DNA of 64,000 bases from Cellulomonas sp. HZM (GTDB lineage Bacteria > Actinomycetota > Actinomycetes > Actinomycetales > Cellulomonadaceae), in assembly GCF_000708885.1 (NCBI RefSeq), contig NZ_JEOE01000004.1, forward strand, positions 120,029-184,028. Reading direction: 5' to 3'. Both the position numbers and the translations under genes were made by a program. Of this stretch, positions 14,575-22,767 are shown piece by piece (positions within the stretch are counted from its first letter, which is position 1; every line of letters starts with the position of its first letter). Below the pieces are notes generated by a model, which was not told the DNA's origin, ran no database searches, and saw nothing but the letters and a program-made list of their open reading frames with translations.

Positions 14575-16026
14575 ATGACCACCCTCACCGCTCCAGCCTC
14601 GCAGCGGACCTATACGTCGCTGCGCGCCGCGTGGATCCCCATGTTCGCCCTCTGCCTCGCGTTCTTCGTCGAGATGGTGGACAACACCCTGCTCACCATC
14701 GCCCTGCCGACGATCGGCCGCGACCTCGGCGCCGGCACCACCGCGCTCCAGTGGGTCACCGGCGCGTACTCGCTCACGTTCGGCGGTCTGCTGCTCACGG
14801 CGGGTTCCGCCGCGGACCGCATCGGACGGCGGCGCGTGCTGCTCGTCGGTCTCGCCGCGTTCGGCACGATCAGCATCTTCGTCGCGTTCGTCAGCACCGC
14901 GGGCGAGCTCATCGCCCTGCGCGCCGCGCTCGGCGTCGCCGCCGCGATGATGGCGCCCATCACCAACTCGCTCGTCTTCCGCCTGTTCGACGCGGCCGAG
15001 CTCCGGATGCGCGCGATGACCGTGATGATCGTCGTCGGCATGAGCGGGTTCATCCTCGGCCCGCTGCTCGGCGGCACCGCGCTCGCCCACGTCAGCTGGC
15101 AGTGGCTGCTGCTGGTGAACGCGCCCATCGCCCTGATCGCGTGGATCGGCGTGCGCAAGGGCGTCGCGGCCGACGACCCCGCCGGCCTGACCAAGGACCG
15201 CCTCGACCTGCCCGGCTCGGCGCTCAGTATCGCCACGATCGGCCTCGCCTGCTACACCGCGACGAGCGGCGTCGAGCACGGCTGGACCTCGGTGTGGACC
15301 TTCGCCTCGGCCCTCGGTGCCGTGCTCGCGCTGGTTGCCTTCGTGGTCCACGAGCGCCGCACCGAGCAGCCGATGCTCGACCTCACGATCTTCCGCAGCG
15401 GCATCGTCCGCGGCGCGAGCATCGCCCAGGTCGGCACCTCGATCGCCATGGCCGGCGTGATGTTCGGCCTGATCCTGCACTTCCAGTACGCGTACGGCTG
15501 GAGCCCGGTGCGCGCCGGCCTCGCCAACCTGCCGCTCATCGTCACGATGATCGCCGCGACGCCGCTCTCCGAGGGCCTGGCCAAGCGCTTCGGCCACCGG
15601 ATCGCGTGCCTCGTCGGCGCGGTGTTCCTCGCCGGCTCGCTCGTCGGCATGGCGTGGGGCGTCGAGCACGGCTACCTGGCGATCGCGTTCTTCATGGTCA
15701 CGTTCACGTTCGGCCTGCGCACCGTCATGACGATCTGCGCCGTCGCGCTCGTCGACGCGATGCCCGAGAACCGCACCTCGCTGGGCGCGGCGCTCAACGA
15801 CACCGCGCAGGAGGTCGGCACGAGCGTCGGCACCGCGATCGTCGGCACGCTCATCGCGGTGCTCGTCACCACCGTCCTGCCCGACGGGACGTGGGGCGCC
15901 GACCTCGTGCAGTCCTTCTTCCACGGCGAGCGGATCGTCTACGTGACGCTGGCCGTGCTGGTCGGGATCGTCGCCGGGGCGGGCGCGCTGTCGCTCAGCA
16001 GCTCGCGGTCGGTCGACGAGCACTGA
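14575..16026 (+). CDS. MFS multidrug efflux transporter, DHA2 (14-TM) family
   Basis: 483-aa proton-driven drug exporter. Hydrophobic segments account for about 14 transmembrane helices. Family motifs are visible: the TM1 region FVEMVDNTLLTIALPTIGRDL (DHA2 motif D1, with Asp and Thr-Ile-Ala-Leu-Pro), loop 2-3 motif A GSAADRIGRRRVLLVG, and the TM5 antiporter motif region GFILGPLLGGTALA. AAAGGA precedes the ATG by 8 nt. Regulated by the divergent TetR protein through three GAAC-N3-GTTC sites. Substrate unknown. Confidence 0.9.
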   Translation: MTTLTAPASQRTYTSLRAAWIPMFALCLAFFVEMVDNTLLTIALPTIGRDLGAGTTALQWVTGAYSLTFGGLLLTAGSAADRIGRRRVLLVGLAAFGTISIFVAFVSTAGELIALRAALGVAAAMMAPITNSLVFRLFDAAELRMRAMTVMIVVGMSGFILGPLLGGTALAHVSWQWLLLVNAPIALIAWIGVRKGVAADDPAGLTKDRLDLPGSALSIATIGLACYTATSGVEHGWTSVWTFASALGAVLALVAFVVHERRTEQPMLDLTIFRSGIVRGASIAQVGTSIAMAGVMFGLILHFQYAYGWSPVRAGLANLPLIVTMIAATPLSEGLAKRFGHRIACLVGAVFLAGSLVGMAWGVEHGYLAIAFFMVTFTFGLRTVMTICAVALVDAMPENRTSLGAALNDTAQEVGTSVGTAIVGTLIAVLVTTVLPDGTWGADLVQSFFHGERIVYVTLAVLVGIVAGAGALSLSSSRSVDEH

Positions 16027-16052
16027 GTCCGGCGAGAACTGAGTCCGGCGAG
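16022..16052 (+). repeat. 15-bp tandem direct repeat at the end of the efflux gene
   Basis: ACTGAGTCCGGCGAG occurs at 16022-16036 and again at 16038-16052, one base apart; the first copy contains the efflux-pump stop codon. A short duplication, probably replication slippage. Confidence 0.8.
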
Positions 16053-16056
16053 CGAC

Positions 16057-16836
16057 TCACACCACGAGCGACTGGCCCCCGTCGACGAACAGCTCGGCAC
16101 CGGTCACGTGGCTCGCGGAATCGGACGCGAGGAACGCGATCGCGTCGGCCACCTGCTCGGGCGTGCCCGGCTCGCTCCCCGTGAGCGGGATCGGGCCGTC
16201 CGGGTACTGGGCCCGCACACCGAGGCCCTCGGTGTCGCGGGCCTCGGTGTTGTCGCTGATCTCGGTGTCGATCGCGCCCGGGCACACGACGTTGACCCTG
16301 ATCCGCCGGGGTGCGAGCTCGACGGCGACCATGCGCGCGAACGCCAGCTGCCCGGCCTTGCTCGTCGCGTAGGCGGACGCGCCGGAGTTGGAGAACGTGC
16401 GCGTGCCGTTGATCGACGAGACGACGACGATCGCGCCGCCCCGACGCACGAGCAGCGGCACCGCGAAGCGCACGGTCAGGAACGTGCCGGTGAGGTTGGT
16501 GGCGATCGTCGTCCGCCACTCCTCGGGGTCGATCTGCTCCAGCGGCGCCCACACGCCGTTGATGCCCGCGTTCGCGACGACGACGTCGAGGCGGCCGAGC
16601 TCGTCGTCGATGCGCTGCACGACCTCGCGCATCGCGTCCGCGTCGCCGACGTCGGCCGCGAGCGGCAGCGCCGAGCCCCCCGCGGCGCGGATCTCGTCGG
16701 CCGCGTCGTCGGCACTGCCCTGGCGGTGCCCGAGCGCGACGACGTGCAGGCCGTCGGCCGCGAGCCGCAGCGCGGTCGCCCGCCCGATGCCCGACCCCAC
16801 GCCCGTCACGAGCGCGACCTTCACCTCTGCTGCCAT
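16057..16836 (-). CDS. Short-chain dehydrogenase/reductase (SDR)
   Basis: 259-aa classical SDR, an NAD(P)-dependent oxidoreductase. The cofactor motif is TGVGSGIG (about residues 11-18), the structural NAG motif is ANAGING, the catalytic Ser is in VVSSINGTRTFS, and the catalytic Tyr-x-x-x-Lys is YATSK. The C-terminus ends with the usual DAIAFLASDSASHVTGAELFVDGG. The arginine soon after the glycine motif (HRQGS) leans toward NADP(H). Substrate cannot be inferred. It stands alone between an efflux pump and a metallo-hydrolase on the same strand. Confidence 0.9.
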   Translation of the reverse strand: MAAEVKVALVTGVGSGIGRATALRLAADGLHVVALGHRQGSADDAADEIRAAGGSALPLAADVGDADAMREVVQRIDDELGRLDVVVANAGINGVWAPLEQIDPEEWRTTIATNLTGTFLTVRFAVPLLVRRGGAIVVVSSINGTRTFSNSGASAYATSKAGQLAFARMVAVELAPRRIRVNVVCPGAIDTEISDNTEARDTEGLGVRAQYPDGPIPLTGSEPGTPEQVADAIAFLASDSASHVTGAELFVDGGQSLVV

Positions 16837-16896
16837 GGCGCCACCTCCCGGGCCGACGCTAACCGCGGGCCGCCGTGGCCGCAGCCCGGCCGGAGG

Positions 16897-17520
16897 TCAG
16901 GCAGAGCGGCCGGGCTCCCACGGGTCGTCGGCGTGGGACATCCACGCGCGCGACGGCTCGAGCGACCGCACGAGCCGCTGGCCCTCGGTCTCCGGCTCGT
17001 CGAGCTGGCCGCCCCACACGGCGGTGTCGCCGACGACCACCTCCCGGCCCGCGGGGGTGTCGACGACGACCACCTGCGAGCCGCGCGTGTGACCCGGTGC
17101 GGGCAGCAGCCGGACACCGGGCAGCAGCTCGCGCTCCCCGTCGACCGGCACGTACTCGACCCCGGGCGCGTCGACCCACTCGGGGATCGTGTAGTCCTCG
17201 AGCGTGCGCGCGTCCTCGAGCTCCTGGCGCTGGACGTACACCGGGATGCCCGCGAACAGGTGGTTGCCGCCGCAGTGGTCGAAGTGCAGGTGCGTGCAGA
17301 CCACCGCGAGGACCCCGTCGCGCGCGATCGCGTCGAGCGCTCCCGGGACGAGGCGCGGGTCCATGTCCGCGACGGCGGGGTGCAGGCTCGTGAGCCCGGT
17401 GTCGACGAGCACGCGCCCCTCGGGGTGGTCGATGACGTGCACGTGCACGGGCAGCACCTCGTCCTCGCCGACGAGCAGGTCCGCGACGTTCACGGGGGTG
17501 ATGGTGGTCTCGGGCGTCAT
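16897..17520 (-). CDS. Metallo-beta-lactamase-fold hydrolase (AHL-lactonase-like)
   Basis: 207-aa MBL-fold enzyme with the dinuclear zinc motif THLHFDH (His77, His79, Asp81, His82), then a downstream His in GHTRGS and Asp in VVGDTAVWGG. The sequence DHPEGRVLVDTGL and the TVYVQRQELEDAR-like helix resemble quorum-quenching N-acyl-homoserine lactonases, but substrate in this group is notoriously variable. ATG 17520 has CGGAGG 6-7 nt upstream; a longer frame up to 17598 lacks a ribosome binding site. Its 160-bp upstream gap is shared with the divergent YCII/sigma operon. Confidence 0.85.
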   Translation of the reverse strand: MTPETTITPVNVADLLVGEDEVLPVHVHVIDHPEGRVLVDTGLTSLHPAVADMDPRLVPGALDAIARDGVLAVVCTHLHFDHCGGNHLFAGIPVYVQRQELEDARTLEDYTIPEWVDAPGVEYVPVDGERELLPGVRLLPAPGHTRGSQVVVVDTPAGREVVVGDTAVWGGQLDEPETEGQRLVRSLEPSRAWMSHADDPWEPGRSA

Positions 17521-17680
17521 CGCGGTCCTCCGGTCCGTCGGGCGGCGTCGCCTCGACACGGTACGGGTGCGGTCGACGCCGCAGAAGATCTCTGGCACAA
17601 AGGTGTCGGATCCCGGCGCGGCCGTTCGTCGTCAGGATGAGAGGCGGCCACCGGGCCGGCCCACGACGAAGGAGCACATC

Positions 17681-18067
17681 ATGCCGAAGTACCTGCTCTC
17701 CGTGTACGGACCCGCCGAGCGCACGCCCTACGGCGCGTACCCGACGAAGGAGGCGATGCTCGAGTCGTTCGCCGACACGGGCGCGTTCAACGACCAGCTC
17801 GTCGCCGACGGGTACTTCGTGTTCGCCGACGGGCTCGCCGAGGTGTCGACCGCGACCGTCGTCGACGGCCATGGCGAGCAGCCCGTGCTCACCGACGGCC
17901 CCTACCTCGAGGCCAAGGAGCACCTGGGCGGCTTCTGGATCGTCGAGGTTCCCGACCTCGACGTCGCGCTGAGGCTCGCGGCCGAGGGCTCGAAGGCGTG
18001 CCGCGGCAAGGTCGAAGTGCGGCCGTTCGAGACCGCGGAGTCGTTCCAGGCGCTGCTGGACTCGTGA
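17681..18067 (+). CDS. YCII/DGPF-domain protein partnered with ECF sigma factor
   Basis: 128-aa YCII-related (DGPF) protein. The namesake motif appears as LTDGPYLEAKEHLGGFWIVE, with Tyr where Phe is usual. The fold is a ferredoxin-like dimer with a conserved His/Asp pair in YCII relatives, but no activity is established. GAAGGAG lies 5-6 nt before the ATG. The stop overlaps the sigma factor start by 4 nt (GTGA). DGPF proteins encoded next to a sigma factor are the defining neighbourhood of ECF group 42, where they are thought to take part in signalling to the sigma factor. Confidence 0.9.
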   Translation: MPKYLLSVYGPAERTPYGAYPTKEAMLESFADTGAFNDQLVADGYFVFADGLAEVSTATVVDGHGEQPVLTDGPYLEAKEHLGGFWIVEVPDLDVALRLAAEGSKACRGKVEVRPFETAESFQALLDS

Positions 18068-19338
18068 CGGCGCCTGGCTCCCGGGTCGGCTCTCGGGTCG
18101 GCTCTCGGGTCGACGACGCGATCTCCCGGGCCCACCGCGACGAGTGGGCCCGGGTCGTCGCGACCCTCACGCGGAGGTTCGGGGACCTCGGCACTGCGGA
18201 GGACGCGACGGCCGAGGCGTTCGCGACGGCCGTCGAGCGCTGGCCGAAGGACGGCGTGCCCGCCAGCCCGGGCGCGTGGCTCACCACTACCGCCTCCCGC
18301 AAGGCGATCGACCGCATCCGCCGCGAGGCCCGCCGCGACGACAAGCACGAGGAGGCGCGGCTGTTGTTCGACGACGACCCGCCCACGCCGCGCGGCGCGA
18401 TCGAGGACGACCGGCTGCGGCTGCTGTTCACGTGCTGCCACCCGGCGCTCTCCTCGGACGCGCGGGTCGCGCTCACGCTGCGCATGGTCGGCGGGCTCAC
18501 GGTCCCCGAGATCGCGCGCGCGTTCCTGGTGCAGGAGCCCGCGATGGGCCAGCGGATCACGCGTGCGAAGGCCAAGATCAGGGCCGCGCACATCCCGTAC
18601 CGGGTCCCCGCGCGCGAGGACCTCCCGGCGCGCGTGGACGGCGTCCTCGCGGTGCTGTTCCTGGTGTTCAACGAGGGCTACCTCGCGACCGGCCCCGGTA
18701 CGGACCCGCTGCGCGGTGACCTCACGGCCGAGGCGATCCGGCTGGCACGCCTGGTGCGCGAGCTGCTGCCCGACCACGGCGAGACCACCGGGCTGCTCGC
18801 GCTGATGCTGCTCACCGAGGCGCGTGCGGCGGCGCGGGTGTCGACCAGCGGCGAGCTCGTCACGCTCGAGGAGCAGGACCGCTCGGCGTGGGACCGCGCG
18901 CTGGTCGACGAGGGGCACGCGCTGGCCCGCTCGACGTTGGCCGCCGTCGCCGCGGGCGGGCCGCCGCCGGGGCGCTACCAGCTCCTCGCGGCGATCAACG
19001 CCGTGCACACCGACGCCCGCGAGGCGCGCGACACCGACTGGTCGCAGGTCGTCGCGCTGTACGACCGGCTCGTGCGCACCGACCCGACGCCGATCGTGGC
19101 GCTCAACCGCGCGGTCGCGGTCGCCGAGGTCGACGGGCCGGAGGTCGCGCTCGCGCTCGTCGACCGCCTCCCGCTCGACGGCTACCACGCGTTCCACGCC
19201 ACGCGTGCGGAGCTGCTGCGCCGGCTCGGGCGCAGCCGCGAGGCGCGCGGGGCGTACTCGCGCGCGATCGACCTGGCGGGCAACAGTGCGGAGACGGCAT
19301 ACCTCGCACGCCGTCGCGGGCAGCTGGGCGCGGGGTAG
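18064..19338 (+). CDS. ECF sigma factor with C-terminal TPR-like extension (ECF42 type)
   Basis: 424-aa RNA polymerase sigma factor. Region 2 is at about residues 25-95 (EDATAEAFATAVERWPKDG, AWLTTTASRKAIDRIRRE) and region 4 at about 115-180 (LTLRMVGGLTVPEIARAFLVQEPAMGQRITRAKAKI). A long C-terminal part (about 190-424, DUF6596-like) of helical repeats follows, including VVALNRAVAVAEVDGPEVAL. This extension replaces a separate anti-sigma factor in ECF42 and is needed for activity in studied members. GTG at 18064 overlaps the DGPF gene. The N-terminus contains a 12-nt unit repeated three times (GSRV repeats), so the exact start is a little uncertain. Confidence 0.9.
   Translation: MTAPGSRVGSRVGSRVDDAISRAHRDEWARVVATLTRRFGDLGTAEDATAEAFATAVERWPKDGVPASPGAWLTTTASRKAIDRIRREARRDDKHEEARLLFDDDPPTPRGAIEDDRLRLLFTCCHPALSSDARVALTLRMVGGLTVPEIARAFLVQEPAMGQRITRAKAKIRAAHIPYRVPAREDLPARVDGVLAVLFLVFNEGYLATGPGTDPLRGDLTAEAIRLARLVRELLPDHGETTGLLALMLLTEARAAARVSTSGELVTLEEQDRSAWDRALVDEGHALARSTLAAVAAGGPPPGRYQLLAAINAVHTDAREARDTDWSQVVALYDRLVRTDPTPIVALNRAVAVAEVDGPEVALALVDRLPLDGYHAFHATRAELLRRLGRSREARGAYSRAIDLAGNSAETAYLARRRGQLGAG
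18076..18111 (+). repeat. Three tandem 12-bp repeats in the sigma-factor 5' end
   Basis: GGCTCCCGGGTC, then GGCTCTCGGGTC twice, at 18076, 18088 and 18100. In frame they encode GSR-V repeats; copy-number change would alter the N-terminus without a frameshift. Confidence 0.85.
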
Positions 19339-19360
19339 GCGGACAACCGCGCCGCCGACG

Positions 19361-19987
19361 TCAGTCGGACAGGATGGTCAGCGACGTGGACGACGGCGCA
19401 TCGACGACGTGCATCAGCATGTCGAGCTCGACGACATCGCGCAGCGTCCGGGGGTGAGGATCCACCGGCCAGGGCCGCGTGCCCTCGTCACCGAAGAGTG
19501 CGAGGGCTCGTCCGCGTCCTGCGGAGAAACGCAGCCGTCCCCACAGGCCGTCGAATCCCGCGGCGTCGAACGCGCACGCCCACGACCGGGTGAGCGCGTA
19601 GTCGTCCGTCGTCGCGAGCTCGTTGGAGACCACGCCCCACTCGAGAGCGCTCCCTGCGGTCAGGTACGCCACGGTGCACGTGACCGACAGGTCGAGAACC
19701 GACATCACTCGATCACGCACGAGCCCGGCCGGGACCCAACCAGTCGCGGCGAGGTCGAAGCCGATCCGCTCCCGTGCGGCGCCCTCGGGCGTGCTCGCGA
19801 GGTACAGGGTTCCCCGTGGGGAGTCGAGGTTGAACCGACCCTGAGTGCTCGAGTCGAAGAACCACGGCCCGGCAGGGCCGTGCTGTCGGTACCAGCGCCT
19901 GCCGGCGGGCAGGTTCTTGCGTGGAAAGCCGCTCAGGTCCCTGTCCGCCGGGCCCTGCGCGGGTCTCGCGCGTGAGGCCTCGCTCAC
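19361..19987 (-). CDS. RES-domain toxin (NAD+-degrading type)
   Basis: About 208-aa RES-domain protein. The RES family is named for conserved Arg, Glu and Ser: visible candidates are Arg in LPAGRRWYRQH, Glu in STPEGAARERIGF and Ser in DYALTRSWA. Characterised members degrade NAD+ and inhibit growth. RGTLYLASTPEGAARE is the family's best conserved block. The start is either GTG 19987, which overlaps the antitoxin stop as GTGA, or ATG 19999; neither has a clear ribosome binding site, and translational coupling favours GTG. The gene upstream encodes the matching Xre/MbcA-type antitoxin. Confidence 0.82.
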   Translation of the reverse strand: MSEASRARPAQGPADRDLSGFPRKNLPAGRRWYRQHGPAGPWFFDSSTQGRFNLDSPRGTLYLASTPEGAARERIGFDLAATGWVPAGLVRDRVMSVLDLSVTCTVAYLTAGSALEWGVVSNELATTDDYALTRSWACAFDAAGFDGLWGRLRFSAGRGRALALFGDEGTRPWPVDPHPRTLRDVVELDMLMHVVDAPSSTSLTILSD

Positions 19988-20502
19988 GCGGCCGCCCATC
20001 GGCGCGCGGCCGCGATCGCAAGCTGCTCGACGGGCTCGATCGGGGCACCAGCATCGACGAGGCGCGTGCGGGGGCTGTCACCATCGAGGTCGGCCGCGGG
20101 CACGCTGAACCAGGTCGCGATCGTCCAGCCGTCGACGCCGGCGTCACGAAGGTGGATGAGCACCTGCCGGATCCGGGGCGAGACATCGGTGCCGTCGAAC
20201 TGGAAAGCCGGGTAGAGCAGCACGTCGTCGCTGGTGCGCACCTGCAGGAGCGTGCCGCGCTTGACGCGGTCGTGGACAGCCTGACGCGACGTACCACCCA
20301 GGAGGCGCCGCACTCCCTCGAGGTCGAAGAACGGGCCGACGAGCTGGTCGTAGAGATGTGCCCGCGGAACCGCGGCGAGCATCCGACGCGCCAGCACCGC
20401 AGGGTCCTCGTGGAGAGCTGGAGCGTCCGTCGCGACGAGCTCGTCGACGCCGGCCTCGAGCGACTCCATCAGGGCGACCTTGAACTCCGCAACGCTCGTC
20501 AC
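19984..20502 (-). CDS. Xre/MbcA/ParS-type antitoxin partner of the RES toxin
   Basis: 172-aa protein with a central DNA-binding helix segment (VRRLLGGTSRQAVHDRVKRG) and a C-terminal domain PAFQFDGTDVSPRIRQVLIHLRD...GWTIATWFSV, followed by RTRLVDAGAPIEPVEQLA. This is the layout of the toxin-binding domain found in antitoxins of RES toxins. GTG 20502 is preferred because GGGAG is 9 nt upstream. An ATG at 20541 is possible but overlaps direct repeats that look like binding sites. It overlaps the toxin gene at its 3' end. Confidence 0.75.
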   Translation of the reverse strand: MTSVAEFKVALMESLEAGVDELVATDAPALHEDPAVLARRMLAAVPRAHLYDQLVGPFFDLEGVRRLLGGTSRQAVHDRVKRGTLLQVRTSDDVLLYPAFQFDGTDVSPRIRQVLIHLRDAGVDGWTIATWFSVPAADLDGDSPRTRLVDAGAPIEPVEQLAIAAARRWAAA

Positions 20503-20526
20503 GCCGATCATCTCCCAAACCCTGCC

Positions 20527-20578
20527 GTCAAGGCATGTCAAGGTCCAGGTTAGGCATGGCCGTCAAGGTTGGTCAAGG
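20527..20578. promoter_or_regulatory. Paired GTCAAGG direct repeats upstream of the antitoxin
   Basis: GTCAAGG occurs four times, at 20527, 20537, 20562 and 20572: two pairs, each with a 10-bp step (one helix turn), the pairs 35 bp apart. They lie directly upstream of the RES/antitoxin operon and are likely antitoxin binding sites. Confidence 0.65.
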
Positions 20579-20697
20579 CGAGGCCGCCATGCAGGAGGGC
20601 CTGAACCGGCTCGCGGCCGGCGCGCTCGATCGGCTCGCCCGTGCCGTCGCCCAGGATCTCGAGTGACATCCGGACGACGCGCGGGCAAGGTCGGTGC

Positions 20698-21105
20698 ATG
20701 AACGATGCCGAGAACGCGCGGCTGCGGTCGTTGATCGTCGGTGGCCGCGCGAAGCTGGTCAGGGTCGACTTCTCCGGCGCGCGGCTCGACACCGTGGCCG
20801 CGCGCGGTCAGCTGTTCGTCAAGTACTGCAGCTTCGCCGGAGCCGACCTACGGCACGCGACGCTCGACGGCGTCGGGTTCGGCCGCTGCGACCTCTCGGG
20901 CGCAGACCTGCGCGGCGCCTCGCTGCGAGGTGCACGGTTCCACGGGTGCGACCTGTCCGGAGCAGACCTGCGGGGGGCCGACCTGCACGGGGCCACGTTC
21001 GGGACCGGCGGCGCGGGTCAGGACGCCAGGCCGACGACACTCACGGGCGCCCGGCTGGACCGGAACGGTCTGCACGGAGCGATCCTCGAGCACGTCGAGC
21101 TCTAG
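20698..21105 (+). CDS. Pentapeptide-repeat protein
   Basis: 135-aa protein with a run of A(D/N)LxG-type pentapeptides from about residue 40 to 105 (FAGAD, LSGAD, LRGAS, LRGAR, LSGAD, LRGAD, LHGAT), which would form a right-handed quadrilateral beta-helix of three to four coils. Some members mimic DNA and protect gyrase from quinolones, but those are longer; for a protein this short no function can be assigned. Start ATG 20698 gives MNDAENARL; a longer frame upstream is without a good ribosome binding site. It is convergent with the MFS gene, whose stop begins in the next base. Confidence 0.85.
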   Translation: MNDAENARLRSLIVGGRAKLVRVDFSGARLDTVAARGQLFVKYCSFAGADLRHATLDGVGFGRCDLSGADLRGASLRGARFHGCDLSGADLRGADLHGATFGTGGAGQDARPTTLTGARLDRNGLHGAILEHVEL

Positions 21106-22308
21106 CTAGCGGGCGCCCGCTCGTCGGACCGCCGCGAGCCCGAGCGCCGCCGCGAAGACCACGGCCGCCGCCGGCAGCGGCACGGCCCCGACCCCCGCGC
21201 CCGCGGCGACCACCGACGCGCCCGCGGCGCCCACCGCGATCCCGCCGTTGAACAGGACGGGCACGAGCGCCCCCGCCGCGGACCGGTGCGCGACACCCGC
21301 ACGGCGCATGATCTCGGTCTGCGCGAGAGCCGGGAGAGCGCCGGAGAACACGCCCCACACGAGCACCACGACGACGCCGGTCACCGTGCTGCGCGACGCC
21401 GCCGCGAGCGCCGCGAGCGAGGCGGCCGTGCCGAGGGAGACGACGACGAGCGCGAGCGCCGTCCGCTCGCGCACCCGGCCCGCGAGCGCGATCCCCACCG
21501 CGGACGCGAGTCCGAACCCCAGGAGCACGGTGCCGGCACCGCCGGGCACCCCGTCAGCGCGGACCAGCACGGTGACGTACGTGTAGGCGCCGTAGTGGCC
21601 GACGAGCACGAGCGCGGTGAACGCTGCGACCAGCAGCATGGGCCGCACCGGGGTCGGCACGACGGCGGTGTCTGCGTCCGGCTCGTCGGCCGTCGCCACG
21701 GAGGACCGGACGACGAGCCGGACGAGCGCCGCGACGACGACGGTCGCGACGCCGAGCCCGACGAACGCCACGCGCCACCCCGTCACGTCCGTGACCATGC
21801 GCGCCACGGGCGTGCCGATCACCATGCCGAGCGTCGCACCGCCCAGCACCACCGACACCGCCGCCCCGAGCGAGCGGTCCGGGACGAGGTCGGCCACGAG
21901 CGCGTTGACCGTCGCCCACAGCAGCCCGACCGAGGCGGCACCGAGCAGCCGCGCGGCGACCACGGCGTCGAAGCCGGACGACGAGGCCGTCAGCACCGAC
22001 GACGCGGCGAGCACCAGCAGCCCGACGACCACGACGCGACGCCGGTCGAACCGTCGTGTCAGCGCGACCAGCGGGAACCCGGTGAGCACGACGACACCGG
22101 CCCACAGCGACACGAGCATGCCCGCGCGCGAGTCGGCGACGCCCAGGTCGTCGGCCATGGGGCGCAGCACGGCGGTGGGCAGCATCTCGGCCGTGACCAT
22201 GGCGAACGTCGCGGCGCCGAGGGCCAGCAGGCTGGGCCAGGGGAGCCGGTCGCGGGTCGTCGTCGGCACGGTCGTCGTCGAAGCGGTCTCGACGGGGTGG
22301 ACGTCCAT
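21106..22308 (-). CDS. MFS transporter, DHA1 (12-TM) sugar/drug efflux type
   Basis: 400-aa major facilitator with about 12 hydrophobic helices. Loop 2-3 motif A is reduced (ALTRRFDRRRVVVVG) and the TM1 region reads FAMVTAEMLPTAVLRPMADDLGV, as in AraJ/YdhP-like DHA1 exporters. The C-terminal half has the mirrored loop GRVRERTALALVVVS. The ATG at 22308 is close to the divergent MerR gene, and the strong MerR-type operator between them (22326-22347) indicates inducible expression. Drug or small-metabolite efflux is probable; the substrate is unknown. Confidence 0.87.
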   Translation of the reverse strand: MDVHPVETASTTTVPTTTRDRLPWPSLLALGAATFAMVTAEMLPTAVLRPMADDLGVADSRAGMLVSLWAGVVVLTGFPLVALTRRFDRRRVVVVGLLVLAASSVLTASSSGFDAVVAARLLGAASVGLLWATVNALVADLVPDRSLGAAVSVVLGGATLGMVIGTPVARMVTDVTGWRVAFVGLGVATVVVAALVRLVVRSSVATADEPDADTAVVPTPVRPMLLVAAFTALVLVGHYGAYTYVTVLVRADGVPGGAGTVLLGFGLASAVGIALAGRVRERTALALVVVSLGTAASLAALAAASRSTVTGVVVVLVWGVFSGALPALAQTEIMRRAGVAHRSAAGALVPVLFNGGIAVGAAGASVVAAGAGVGAVPLPAAAVVFAAALGLAAVRRAGAR

Positions 22309-22325
22309 GAGAGCGACGCTAAAGT

Positions 22326-22347
22326 TTGACATTGGTGTCAATGTCAA
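22326..22347. promoter_or_regulatory. MerR-type operator between MFS and merR-like genes
   Basis: TTGACATT-GGTGTC-AATGTCAA: perfect 8-bp arms with a 6-nt spacer. It is located 18 bp from the MFS start and 28 bp from the regulator start, so one dimer can control both genes. TTGACA is also a good -35 element within the left arm. Confidence 0.82.
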
Positions 22348-22374
22348 GCGGTAGCGGCGAGAGGATCCACGACG

Positions 22375-22764
22375 ATGCAGATCGGTGAGCTCGCCCGGCG
22401 GACCCAGGTCGCTCCGCGCCTGGTCCGCTACTACGAGCAGCAGGGCCTGCTCGCCCCCGCACGGTCCGAGAACGGATACCGCAGCTACACCGAGGACCAC
22501 GTCGAGCGCGTCACGCGCATCGCGAGCCTGGTGCAGGCGGGCGTCCCGACGAGGCTCGTGCGCGTGCTCATGGACGCCGAGGACGCCGCGGCGCGCGACG
22601 AGGAGACGTGCCCTGTCGCGGTCGCCGAACAGCTCGCCGCCGAGCTCGTCGGGCTCGAGTCCCGCCTGGCGTGCCTGACCCGCAGCAGGGACACCATCCG
22701 CGACTTCCTGGTCCGCACCCAGCACGAGGTCCTGCTGCGCGAGGACAGTCCGCTCCCTTCCTGA
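22375..22764 (+). CDS. MerR family transcriptional regulator
   Basis: 129-aa regulator. The N-terminal winged helix MQIGELARRTQVAPRLVRYY begins at residue 1, followed by EQQGLLAPARSENGYRSY, the standard MerR two-helix plus wing signature. A dimerising coiled coil occupies about residues 80-120 (AEQLAAELVGLESRLACLTRSRDTI). There is one Cys in the linker (EETCPVAV) but no metal-binding Cys cluster, so the ligand is probably organic. The operator and the divergent MFS pump identify the target. The last 45 codons are duplicated 790 bp downstream (23420-23554). Confidence 0.9.
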   Translation: MQIGELARRTQVAPRLVRYYEQQGLLAPARSENGYRSYTEDHVERVTRIASLVQAGVPTRLVRVLMDAEDAAARDEETCPVAVAEQLAAELVGLESRLACLTRSRDTIRDFLVRTQHEVLLREDSPLPS

Positions 22765-22767
22765 GCA

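Noticed and set aside
14518..16023. 501-codon frame antisense to the DHA2 pump
   Set aside because: His/Arg/Asp-rich composition and complete overlap with a transporter that has clear motifs.
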